DNA of 64,000 bases from J089 sp964535735 (GTDB lineage: Bacteria > Fidelibacterota > Marinisomatia > Marinisomatales > J089): the NCBI GenBank assembly GCA_964535735.1, contig CAZHTM010000007.1:1-64000 (forward strand), in the 5' to 3' direction. Shown here piece by piece: positions 1 through 7,469 of the stretch. Numbering within the stretch: position 1 is the stretch's first letter; every line of letters begins with the position of its first letter. A program made the position numbers and the translations under genes. A model generated the notes under the pieces. The model was given only the letters and a program-made list of their open reading frames with translations, ran no database searches and was not told the DNA's origin.

Positions 1-19
1 AAACTATGGAAAAAAATTT

Positions 20-50
20 GAGGGGGTGTACAGATTTTTGTGTAAACGGT
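20..50 (+). repeat. Left terminal inverted repeat of the IS256-like element
   Basis: This stretch matches the reverse complement of 1222-1251 with a few substitutions and a two-base insertion in the G run. The shared core is GAGGG(GG)TGTA followed by TTTTGTGTAAA. It lies outside the transposase remnant, as expected for a terminal repeat. Confidence 0.75.
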
Positions 51-59
51 ATTTTAAGT

Positions 60-1181
60 TCACCAATCTTTCTACCCTACCTATGTGCTGACGTTGGCAG
101 GCATTTCGAATTGGCATGGCTCATTTTTTAGCCGCATTTCTCAAAACAAAATTTGGATCTTGACGACAGCCTCATCATTGTGAAAGGAGCCTCTGCTTAT
201 TGTGACTTTCCTTAAGGTCATATTCAGTGACTATATGGCATTGGTTATATAGATTATCCGGCGGATTTTCTGTGGGTAATCAAAAAAGGTGGACAGATTC
301 TCCCAGTTATTCCGCCAGGATTTGCTGACAGATGGGTGTGTTTTATCCCATTTTTCCGCAAAGATATTTAATGCTTCTCTGGCTTCATCTACGGTGCTGG
401 CCTGGTAGATGGTTTTTAGATCTGCTGCCATCTCTTTCCGCTGCTTCCAAGATACAAATTTCAAACTGTGACAGGCCATATGAATGATGCACAGTTGAAC
501 CTGGGTTTGAGGATATACAGTCTCAATGACCCCTTCAATCCGTCCACACTGATGATAAAGATATCCTGTAGCCCTCTGTTCTTTAGCTCTGTCAGAACAC
601 TTAACCAGAACTTGCCCCCTTCCGTCTTGGCTATCCACATACCCAGTACTTCCTTAATACCGTCGGTATTAATCCCAATCGCCAGATAGACTGCCTTATT
701 CATGATACGACCTTCATAACGGCCTTTAATGCGAATAGCATCCAAATATACGATGGGATATAATGGATCAAGCGGACGATTCTGCCAGGCTCTTACTTCA
801 TCTAATACCGCATCCGTGACACTGGATATAAACGTAGGAGATACATCCACACCATACATCTCTTCCAATTGGTCACGGATATCCCGGGTCGTCATACCAC
901 GGGCATACATGACAATGATCTTATCATCAAACCCATCAAATCGTCTTTGGTGCTTGGGAATGAGTTGGGGTTCGAACTTTCCTTTCCGGTCACGGGGAAT
1001 GTTAATCTCCATCTTTCCATGCTTACTGCGAACATTTTTCGTCGTTTTGCCGTTTCTGGGGTTGTCCGTACTTTTATTGACAGTAACATGTTTGGGATAG
1101 CCCAGGTGATGGGTCAGTTCGCCTTCTAAAGCACGTTCAACTAACGCCTTGGTGAGCTAGTAGCTCTTCTTTTCTGGTCAT
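60..1181 (-). pseudogene. IS256-family transposase, multiply frameshifted
   Basis: The reading starts at an ATG (1181-1179) behind a strong AGGAGG ribosome-binding site. It gives MTRKEELLA, then meets a frameshift, apparently from an N-terminal deletion of some tens of residues. It resumes as LTKALVERALEGELTHHLGY, the usual IS256 N-terminal block. The long open part (1012-461) carries the PRDRKGKFEPQLIPKHQ motif and the catalytic-domain segment ending in SVDGLKG. A one-base loss near 530 shifts the frame to the VYPQTQVQLCIIH segment. A second deletion after IIYITNAI at 231 removes part of the NAIESLN motif, and only frame-hopping fragments such as RGSF-NDEAV and MPIRN follow. Several independent lesions make an active protein very unlikely. 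Confidence 0.85.
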
Positions 1182-1221
1182 CGTTACCTCCTATTTCTGT
1201 TCTGAGTTTATTCCTAACGAT

Positions 1222-1251
1222 AACCATTTACACAAAATTTTTTACACCCTC
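1222..1251 (-). repeat. Right terminal inverted repeat of the IS256-like element
   Basis: The reverse complement of this stretch begins GAGGGTGTAAAAAATTTTG and pairs with 20-50. It lies about 40 bases upstream of the transposase start codon, a normal distance for this family. Confidence 0.75.
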
Positions 1252-1575
1252 GCACTTACTACTTGAATCCAAGCCTGATTAAAACCATGTCAACCCATTT
1301 TACAGAAAAATTATTGCATAAACGAGGATAAAGAAACCTGGGGAAAAGACACCTGGATACCATGAAATCTTTCATTAAACCATACTAACAAAATGTAAGA
1401 CACCAAGGCTAGTCGTACATGATATGCCTAATAACCTTGCCATTTTTTATCAAGCATAATAGCATAAAAAATCTCAACGTCAGGACTTCTAAAAACCATT
1501 AGAGCATCAGGCGCATCCTTGCACACTGGATAACAGTCCCCCGGATGTCAATTCGGCCCTTCTTTTCTAATTGGC
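1252..1575. other. Gene-free AT-rich spacer
   Basis: About 320 bases between the insertion sequence and the degraded gene. No open reading frame with a plausible start, no tRNA-like fold and no clear repeat was found in it. Confidence 0.5.
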
Positions 1576-2225
1576 CTATTGGGGTTTTATCTTCCCTGGT
1601 ATCCTTTGATATTCCGGCTCCATGTCGTCTATTATAATCCACCGATCCGGATTTTCCTTGGATTTTTCCGATTTTTTCAATGAGTCTATTGATACGAGTT
1701 TTTTCTTCTTCTTTTGATCCAAAGGCTCGGTTAGTTTTTTATTCTGCCCCATTGATATCCCCATCTTTTAAGGCTTTAACAAGTTTATTTCCGAATTTAC
1801 TTTTATTATTGTTTACAAACCGAGCTATATTGATGTTAAAGGAATCTAATAATGTACCTTAAATTACAAATTGTTTTTTAGGTTTAGAAGTTGATTTTTC
1901 AATTATTTTTTCGCTTCATTTTGCCGTTTCAACAAATCTTTGACACGGAGGTTATATTCTACAACACTTCTACCTTTTATTCTTCCAATAATTGTTGTTC
2001 CTTTTTTACAGCCCCAAATTCATGATTTTGGTCGATATTTTTTACAAATTTTGTACTTGTGTGTAACAATTTTCTTGTTTCTTTGATTTTCGTATATCTT
2101 CATAATACTAATAGATACTTTTTTGTAACTATCGATCCCTTTTTTACCATTTGGCGAATAGAAGTGCCCAAATACTTTGATGTGTAAATAGGATCTTTGG
2201 CTATTTGACTATGTCCATTTGACAT
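1576..2225 (-). pseudogene. Degraded minus-strand gene remnant, function unknown
   Basis: An ATG at 2225 behind TAGAGGAAA opens a protein-like reading (MSNGHSQIAKDPIYTSKYLG). It hits an in-frame TGA at 2102-2100 and continues in the same frame as RYTKIKETRKLLH to a TAA at 1979. Further down, protein-like fragments appear in other frames: GRIKGRSVVEYNLRVKDLL before 1900, SKFGNKLVKALKDGDINGAE before 1739, and a Lys-rich 62-residue frame from 1764 to 1576 ending in IPGKIKPQ. Together they look like one gene of about 200 codons broken by stops and frameshifts. I do not recognise the family. It lies divergent to the first HTH gene at 2329. Alternatively, the last 62 codons could be a small gene in their own right. 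Confidence 0.35.
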
Positions 2226-2328
2226 TTTCCTCTAACTTTTGTACATTCTTTCGGAACAAGTCCATAGTTGCCAATTGTGTCGGTGAGAAATTGTATGACA
2301 AAATGTAGAAAACGCAACCAAAATATTG

Positions 2329-2754
2329 ATGAATACTGTAGATAATAGTAGAATTATTGAAATTTTTAGAGAGGACCTCGGTCTAACCCAACAAGATTTT
2401 AGTGAAAAATTAGGGGTGGCAAGAAATACTATAAGTCGATGGGAGATAGGGCGGAATGTAAAAGATTGGGATAAGGTATTTAGAAAAATATCTAAAGTGT
2501 TCCCAAATTTTATACAATATATAAATGACTTCAAGCTGTCAGTTGTAGGTGACGAAGAAGAAAAGTCGAATAAACAAAATACAAAGGGCAGTATGTACCA
2601 TGTGATCTACGAAGATGATACTATAAAGCAGTATGTTGTAAACGGAAAACAGTATCAACTAAATAAAAAGACAAGAAGAACATCGGTATCAGTAATAAGT
2701 GACAGTGGAAAAGAGACGTGGGTAATAATACCCATGTCAGGAGAGCTGACTTAA
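2329..2754 (+). CDS. Xre-type helix-turn-helix protein with short C-terminal tail domain (HTH array gene 1)
   Basis: A 141-residue protein, taking the ATG at 2329 rather than the TTG just before it. Residues 7-60 form a Cro/CI-type HTH with the usual LTQQDFSEKLGVARNTISRW core, so it should bind DNA. A charged linker (EEEKSNKQNTKG) leads to a tail of about 53 residues with beta-strand-like alternation and a late Trp-Val pair (TWVIIP). The tail resembles those of the genes at 2766 and 3644. An in-frame ATG (residue 89, base 2593) stands four bases after AAAGGG, so a tail-only product is possible. Base composition is clearly more AT-rich than in the housekeeping genes. The HTH is certain; the tail's role is unknown. 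Confidence 0.8.
   Translation: MNTVDNSRIIEIFREDLGLTQQDFSEKLGVARNTISRWEIGRNVKDWDKVFRKISKVFPNFIQYINDFKLSVVGDEEEKSNKQNTKGSMYHVIYEDDTIKQYVVNGKQYQLNKKTRRTSVSVISDSGKETWVIIPMSGELT
2716..2737 (+). other. Hairpin in the last codons of HTH gene 1
   Basis: ACGTGGGTA at 2716-2724 pairs with TACCCATGT at 2729-2737, giving nine base pairs with one G-U and a four-base loop. It covers the Trp-Val codons. A smaller stem, GTCAG/CTGAC at 2736-2750, follows. There is no T run, so it is not a standard terminator. Comparable hairpins end the other two HTH genes. Confidence 0.55.
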
Positions 2755-2765
2755 AACAATAGCAA

Positions 2766-3146
2766 ATGTCAAGAACAAAAATAACATTTCGTGACTTTTT
2801 GCACCTTTTAAAAGAACAAGGTTTGGCTGGGAATCAGGTGCAAATAGCCAAGTTGTTAAAGGTAGACCCTGCGGTTGTGAGTCAGTGGAAGCGGAGGGAC
2901 AGCGTTCCAGACAAATATAAATATTATATTCAAAATCTGGTGAGGGAAAACCAAGGAAAAGATACTGGTTTAAAATCTAAAAAAGGAGATTCAAAAAATA
3001 TGATATTATATGAGAATCCTATTGATTGCGGAGACTGGGTATTGATTGGGTACAATCTACGCTTTATTAAAAAGGACGGTAGAAAGGAAATATATGATGA
3101 AACTTTAAAACAATGGGTTCCGGTGGAGATTTCTCCACCAAAATAA
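2766..3146 (+). CDS. Helix-turn-helix protein with short C-terminal tail domain (HTH array gene 2)
   Basis: A 126-residue protein starting 11 bases after gene 1. Residues 5-55 resemble a phage CI-type HTH (VQIAKLLKVDPAVVSQWKRR, then VPDKYKYYI). After a Lys/Gly-rich linker comes a tail of about 48 residues with WVLIGYNLRFIKKDGR and a closing QWVPVEISPPK. That tail can be aligned by eye with the tails at 2329 and 3644. An in-frame ATG (residue 79, base 3000) has AAAAGGAG eleven bases upstream. The HTH belongs to a different subtype from those of genes 1 and 4, so similar tails sit on different DNA-binding heads. The function of the tail is unknown. Confidence 0.75.
   Translation: MSRTKITFRDFLHLLKEQGLAGNQVQIAKLLKVDPAVVSQWKRRDSVPDKYKYYIQNLVRENQGKDTGLKSKKGDSKNMILYENPIDCGDWVLIGYNLRFIKKDGRKEIYDETLKQWVPVEISPPK
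3122..3139 (+). other. Perfect hairpin at the 3' end of HTH gene 2
   Basis: GGTGGAGA at 3122-3129 pairs perfectly with TCTCCACC at 3132-3139. It lies inside the last codons, just before the TAA at 3144-3146 and 11 bases before the start codon of the membrane-protein gene, which has no clear Shine-Dalgarno of its own. It could affect translation or RNA processing at this junction. No T run follows. Confidence 0.6.
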
Positions 3147-3150
3147 TACA

Positions 3151-3633
3151 ATGTTTGATAGTATAATAGACGATTATATGGATACAGCTTTTAAATGGAC
3201 TTGGGGAGTCGTATTGTTTTTAGTTGTTATAACTGTGTATCAATTATTTTTTTATGGATTTAAATGGATATCAACATATATGGTTCCTTGGGTTATGAGG
3301 GTTGGTTTCATATTAATAATTTTAAATTTTTTATCCAGTATTTTGTTTGTGTTTCCGAATTTTAAAAAATATGTTGGATTCTTCCATTTTTATTCTGCTT
3401 TTGTCTTTGGAATAATTTTATTTTATATCAGTGGAGTAATTGTATATGAGGTGCTTGGTTTTTTGGGTTTGATAGGTACTTTAATTATTGTTCCTGGAAT
3501 GGGGTGGGTTCTGAGCGCCTTGGTTATTGCATTTATTAATTCAGATGGGTGGGGAGCCGTTATTTTAATTCTATTTATAATGATGATCATTGTAACAGGG
3601 GTTACGGGGAGAAAAGCTTTAAAACAAATTTAA
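3151..3633 (+). CDS. Small polytopic membrane protein of the HTH array
   Basis: A 160-residue, very hydrophobic protein. I count about five membrane segments: residues 13-33, 44-68, 74-98, 102-125 and 130-156. Glycines are frequent between the third and fourth (FGIILFYISGV, LGFLGLIGTLIIVPG). No catalytic or transporter motif is evident and I do not recognise the family. It lies between HTH genes 2 and 4 on the same strand with gaps of 4 and 10 bases, so it is almost certainly co-transcribed with them. It may be the effector or the sensor of the group; that is inference only. Base composition is AT-rich like its neighbours. Confidence 0.7.
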   Translation: MFDSIIDDYMDTAFKWTWGVVLFLVVITVYQLFFYGFKWISTYMVPWVMRVGFILIILNFLSSILFVFPNFKKYVGFFHFYSAFVFGIILFYISGVIVYEVLGFLGLIGTLIIVPGMGWVLSALVIAFINSDGWGAVILILFIMMIIVTGVTGRKALKQI

Positions 3634-3643
3634 GGAGCGTATT

Positions 3644-4018
3644 ATGATTAAACCATTGGGCCCGACAATAAAAGCATATCGTAAACGAAAGAAATTGAGC
3701 CAGAAAGAATTCGCTGAGAAGCTTGGAGTTTCCCGGCAATCTGTTATATTATGGGAAAAAGGCTCATTTAACCCACGTAACAATATGAAAAATAAAATTC
3801 ACGATGTCTTTCCAGACTTTGACCAACTACAAGGCGATAATTCAGGTATAAAAAAGTATGAGGAAGAAAGGTCTATGGAAACACGTTTAATTGAAACAGA
3901 TGATTACATCATTACAAATGCTGACGGAATGGTTGTACGAATACATAAGGAAAATACTAATATTGTAGAGGCCTTGATTGGTTTAAAATGGGTGACTCAA
4001 GAAGGGTCACCCCTGTAA
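3644..4018 (+). CDS. Xre-type helix-turn-helix protein with short C-terminal tail domain (HTH array gene 3)
   Basis: A 124-residue protein with a good AAGGAG site before its ATG. Residues 7-62 form a canonical Cro/CI HTH (LSQKEFAEKLGVSRQSVILW). A charged linker (KKYEEERS) leads to a 47-residue tail (DDYIITNADGMVVRIHKE, then LKWVTQEGSPL) that resembles the tails at 2329 and 2766. An in-frame ATG (residue 78, base 3875) is preceded by AGGAAGAAAGG. The HTH is closest to that of gene 1 (both carry the EKLGV core), suggesting duplication. It is probably an autoregulatory or array-specific DNA-binding protein. The tail function is unknown. Confidence 0.8.
   Translation: MIKPLGPTIKAYRKRKKLSQKEFAEKLGVSRQSVILWEKGSFNPRNNMKNKIHDVFPDFDQLQGDNSGIKKYEEERSMETRLIETDDYIITNADGMVVRIHKENTNIVEALIGLKWVTQEGSPL
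3990..4012 (+). other. Hairpin in the last codons of HTH gene 3
   Basis: GGGTGAC at 3990-3996 pairs perfectly with GTCACCC at 4006-4012 across a nine-base loop. As in gene 1, the 5' arm uses the codons for Trp-Val. The TAA stop follows four bases later. There is no T run. Confidence 0.55.
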
Positions 4019-4245
4019 ATAGTCAGGATTGAGTAGTCTATATAAGCGTGATGGATCGCCGTACTAAATGGTCTAAGAATGGGGCGTTTCGCATATCGAC
4101 AGAAACCATGAGTATAGCAAATGCAAAGCAGAAAAAAGCTAAATATGATAAAGATTTTGTAGTGTAAAGTTTTTTCTGTCAATGGCAATTGCCGGGATTA
4201 AACGCAAACTGAAAAAGAGGAAAGCAATCACCAGAAAAGAAGCAC
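4019..4245. other. Spacer after the HTH array, with two tiny unsupported frames
   Basis: Plus-strand frames of 38 codons (4051-4167, MDRRTKWSKNGAF) and 28 codons (4182-4268) are open and Lys/Arg-rich. Neither has a ribosome-binding site or a recognisable family, and the second runs into the glycosyltransferase gene. They may be debris of a mobile element. I see no terminator. Confidence 0.3.
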
Positions 4246-5757
4246 TTACTCTGTTTCCGTGCCACTAGTCTGTCTTGGCCCTCTAGGAGGGGAGAAAGAA
4301 CCATCGGGTTCGGCCGGTTTGGAGCCAGAAAAACCGGTCACGGACCACAGGCTGTAGGTGGCCACCGTACAATCACTGCGATGGGAGGCAAACATGGTCA
4401 CAAGATCCACCGACTCAAAATAGGGTTTTAACTTTTTCGGGAATTTGCGACCCTTATTCATGAGCAAGAAATCCTGCCCCACTAAGGTGTTCTCTGGATA
4501 TAAAAAAGAATAGAGCGTGGGATGATAACCGATGGATAGACATACCGCTTCCAATTTGGGATGGAGATAGAAATTGATCATGGCAGGAATCTGGTACTGG
4601 TTGGCAACGATTCGCTGGTCCGCCCATTCCGGGTTCTTCCGAAGAAACGTTGCCAGTTCGTCCGGGAAGGCCGTATACAGAAAATATCGCCGGGTGATAT
4701 CGGATTTCCCTTTCAACGGCAGGAAAGGCTGAAAGGTTTGGGCGGTTACCAATAAAATAAGGAACAGTGAATAGCCGATCTGAAATAAAAAGCCCTTTCT
4801 GCGAACCGGCCAGTTCTCGCCCACCACAATCCCAAAGAGGAAAAGGCCACCAAAAAAGACCGGGGCCGGCCAGTTCACCTCCATCCTGGCAACCAGGGAA
4901 TGCACCACGAAGTACGCCAGCGGAACAGCCGTCACCAATGCGAAGTAAATCAATGATGTGGAAGCGGGTTTGACACGCAGCAACGTCTTCACCGGAACGG
5001 TCACCGTGTAATAGAACAACACGGGTCCGGTCAGTAAAAACAGGGCGCTCCAAAGTTCAATAAAAGATGTCCAACCTACACCCCGGGTGATGTGACGCCC
5101 CTGATACCGAACAAAGGCTAAATCATTCTGGAGATTCCAGATCACAAAGGGAGTAAAGACTATAAAGGCAACGATCAGCGCGCCATAAAAATGCTTATTC
5201 CTTAGAAAATGCCGCTTTTCCCGAACAAGGACCGGGAAGAGCAGAATTCCCATGGCCGGGAACAAGGCTGAGATTTTTGAAAGTACTGCCAGGCCCAGGA
5301 GAGCCCCGGCACCGTACAGGTATTTAGGATCGACAAAATAGGCTTTATAATAATACAGAATGGCAAGCATGGTAAAAAACACCATCGGCGCATCCGGTGT
5401 CATCACAACAGCATTGGTATGAAACATCATATTCGCGGTGACCGACAGTGATAAAATAACACCGGTCCTCTGATTGAAGTGTTCCTTGCCAAATGTATAC
5501 ATCACCATAGAAAGCCACGTGATCATGACGATCCCGCCCAGGCGGACGGTAAAATCATTCTCAGAAATCAGTGTAAATAAACGAATCACATACGCGACGA
5601 CAGGGCCGTGATCGATATATCCCCAGCTCAGGTGACGAGCATACATGGCATAATAGGCCTCATCATCAATGAGCATTGTATTCGAAATAAAAAATATCCG
5701 CAGGAGAACGAGTACGCTACTAATTCCTAAAAATAGTATATGGACCTTCTTATCCAT
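4246..5757 (-). CDS. GT39-type membrane glycosyltransferase (ArnT/PMT-like)
   Basis: A 503-residue integral membrane protein of the dolichyl-phosphate-mannose-protein mannosyltransferase/ArnT class, which moves sugars from polyprenyl-phosphate donors onto lipids or proteins on the outer face of the inner membrane. The first helix is followed by the acidic DDEAYY motif (residues 31-36) expected in the first external loop of this fold. About ten to twelve further membrane helices follow, with a soluble C-terminal part from about residue 365. The length is normal for the family. It stands alone, with 219 bases before the next gene, so the acceptor cannot be inferred. Confidence 0.8.
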   Translation of the reverse strand: MDKKVHILFLGISSVLVLLRIFFISNTMLIDDEAYYAMYARHLSWGYIDHGPVVAYVIRLFTLISENDFTVRLGGIVMITWLSMVMYTFGKEHFNQRTGVILSLSVTANMMFHTNAVVMTPDAPMVFFTMLAILYYYKAYFVDPKYLYGAGALLGLAVLSKISALFPAMGILLFPVLVREKRHFLRNKHFYGALIVAFIVFTPFVIWNLQNDLAFVRYQGRHITRGVGWTSFIELWSALFLLTGPVLFYYTVTVPVKTLLRVKPASTSLIYFALVTAVPLAYFVVHSLVARMEVNWPAPVFFGGLFLFGIVVGENWPVRRKGFLFQIGYSLFLILLVTAQTFQPFLPLKGKSDITRRYFLYTAFPDELATFLRKNPEWADQRIVANQYQIPAMINFYLHPKLEAVCLSIGYHPTLYSFLYPENTLVGQDFLLMNKGRKFPKKLKPYFESVDLVTMFASHRSDCTVATYSLWSVTGFSGSKPAEPDGSFSPPRGPRQTSGTETE

Positions 5758-5976
5758 TCAATCTGAACACTCCATTAAAAATTGAATCAGCATAATTATA
5801 TCTCGATAATACAAAATGTCAATCGCTCGAATGATGACCTGTCATTGTTATATATACATAATCACCTCCTGTCAAAGAAACAAAAGATTAACACCAGTGG
5901 AACCATTAACTAGGATTATTACTCAAATGAGAATACCCTGCCTTCCTCATTAGAGTGTATTAATTCAGATCCGTAC

Positions 5977-7368
5977 TCAACCGGAACTACAAATCGCTTC
6001 CACCTCGGCGACGGTTTTGGGAATTTTCGCGCTAAGATTCATTGCCCCCTGTTCGGTAATCAATACATTGTCCTCGATTCTCACCCCACCGAAACTCAGG
6101 TAAGGTGTTAATCGATCGTAGCGGATAAATGAGGTGAACCGACCCTCCCCTTCCCATTGTCGGATCAGCTGGGGAATGAAGTACAACCCTGGTTCCACCG
6201 TGAGAACAAATCCCGTTTCCAAAGGTCGAGCCAGGCGAAGCGCTGACAGACCAAACTGGGAACTGCGTTGCAACTCTGGGGTGTAACCCACCCGATCCTC
6301 TCCCAGGTTTTCCATATCATGGACGTCCAGGCCCAGCATGTGACCCAGACCGTGAGGAAAAAACAAAGCATGAGCCCCGCTGGCCACAATCTCATCTGGA
6401 TCACCGGTCATCAATCCCAGTTCGGTCAGACCTTCCGCCGCTACCCGGCAGGCTTCAAGATGAATATCCCGATAAGGAACGCCGGGTTTTAACCGTTTCA
6501 GAGCTTCCCGCTGCATCTTTAAAACCAGTTCTACGATCTCTTTTTGTTGTGGCGTGAACCGACCAGAAACAGGAAACGTCCGGGTAATATCACTGGCATA
6601 TGCTGTTTTTGAATTGGCCCCTGAATCATTCAGAATCAGGTCTCCGTCTTGTAGGATATTATCATAAACGACATTGTGGAGAATTTCTCCATGGGTGGTG
6701 AGGATAACTGGATAGGCCATACGGGATCCGCGACTCAGCGCATGTCCTTCAATGAAACCCGCCAACTCCTGTTCAGACATGCCGGGCCGCGCCTTCCGCA
6801 TCACCTCCTGGTGGAATTCAGTCGTGATGGCGATAGCCGCCTGAATTTCTGCAACTTCCTCCGGCGCTTTTTGCGATCGCAACGCAATCACCGTATCCAG
6901 AAATCGGTCGTCTTCCTCCCGGTTCGCTGTGAATCCCGTTTCATTCCTTAACCATTGGAGAAAAGCCACATTTTCCGCCCGGTACTGAGGAAGAGTCAAC
7001 ACCGACCGACCTTGATTCACCACCGACGTTATATAGTCCGGGAGCGCATCCAGGGTTTTTACATTAGAAATTCCAGCGGCTTGGGCTTGGTCTATCAAAG
7101 GTACCTGGGGACCGGTCCACACCTGTTCCTCCGGTGTGGAATCATTGCCAAAAAGAATGGCCTCGCCAGTGTCCCCATCCAGACAAGCCACAAGATCAGG
7201 AATGTCCAGTCCCCAAAAATAGAGAAAGGTACTGTCCTGACGAAACGGGTAGGTATTGCCCGGATAATTCATGGGAACGGCTTCATTCCCAGGGAATAAC
7301 AATACCCCTTTGAATTTTTTGGTGACTAGGCGGGATCGGCGTTGCTGATAGATTTCCGGAGCGAACAT
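5977..7368 (-). CDS. pepP: Xaa-Pro aminopeptidase (M24, aminopeptidase P type)
   Basis: A 463-residue cytoplasmic metallopeptidase that removes an N-terminal residue preceding proline. The N-terminal creatinase-like domain (1-170) has the aminopeptidase P signature RQDSTFLYFWGL. The pita-bread catalytic domain carries all five metal ligands in order: Asp in LILNDSGAN, Asp in YASDITRTFP, His in HGLGHMLGLDVHD, Glu in TVEPGLY and Glu in GGVRIEDNVLI. The ATG at 7368 has an AAGGAG site six bases upstream. A second, shorter M24 enzyme is encoded at 35221, so the two probably divide substrates. It appears to be transcribed alone. Confidence 0.92.
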   Translation of the reverse strand: MFAPEIYQQRRSRLVTKKFKGVLLFPGNEAVPMNYPGNTYPFRQDSTFLYFWGLDIPDLVACLDGDTGEAILFGNDSTPEEQVWTGPQVPLIDQAQAAGISNVKTLDALPDYITSVVNQGRSVLTLPQYRAENVAFLQWLRNETGFTANREEDDRFLDTVIALRSQKAPEEVAEIQAAIAITTEFHQEVMRKARPGMSEQELAGFIEGHALSRGSRMAYPVILTTHGEILHNVVYDNILQDGDLILNDSGANSKTAYASDITRTFPVSGRFTPQQKEIVELVLKMQREALKRLKPGVPYRDIHLEACRVAAEGLTELGLMTGDPDEIVASGAHALFFPHGLGHMLGLDVHDMENLGEDRVGYTPELQRSSQFGLSALRLARPLETGFVLTVEPGLYFIPQLIRQWEGEGRFTSFIRYDRLTPYLSFGGVRIEDNVLITEQGAMNLSAKIPKTVAEVEAICSSG

Positions 7369-7469
7369 GAATTCTCCTTATGCTAGATCGATAGGTCTAA
7401 TTTACATTGGGCCCAGCTGAGATGCGCCCCAACATCAGAGAATTTTAACAACGTCGATTGTCTATGGAA

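Larger units (their letters stand above)
20..1251 (-). mobile_element. Decayed IS256-family insertion sequence
   Basis: The element is bounded by imperfect inverted repeats. The left end reads gagggggtgtacag and the right end, in reverse complement, reads gagggtgtaaaaaa; both continue into a shared ttttgtgtaaa block. Between them is a minus-strand transposase gene of the IS256 (Mutator-like, DDE) type with several frameshifts and a stop. The bases just outside the two ends (aaaaattt and gcacttac) do not form an obvious target duplication, which fits an old insertion. It flanks an AT-rich accessory block. The family assignment rests on protein motifs and is firm; the exact outer boundary is uncertain by a few bases. 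Confidence 0.8.

Noticed and set aside
2100..2102. Possible TGA recoding to Trp
   Set aside because: TGA ends many intact genes here (for example the ATGA overlaps at 11397, 39022 and 43301), so the codon is a normal stop.
4454..5053. A 199-codon minus-strand frame
   Set aside because: Different frame within the GT39-type glycosyltransferase; Gly/Pro/Arg-rich with no membrane pattern.
7390..7440. GC-rich hairpin TTGGG...CCCAA after the PorV-like gene's upstream neighbour
   Set aside because: The loop is long and no T run follows on either strand, so a terminator call is not justified.
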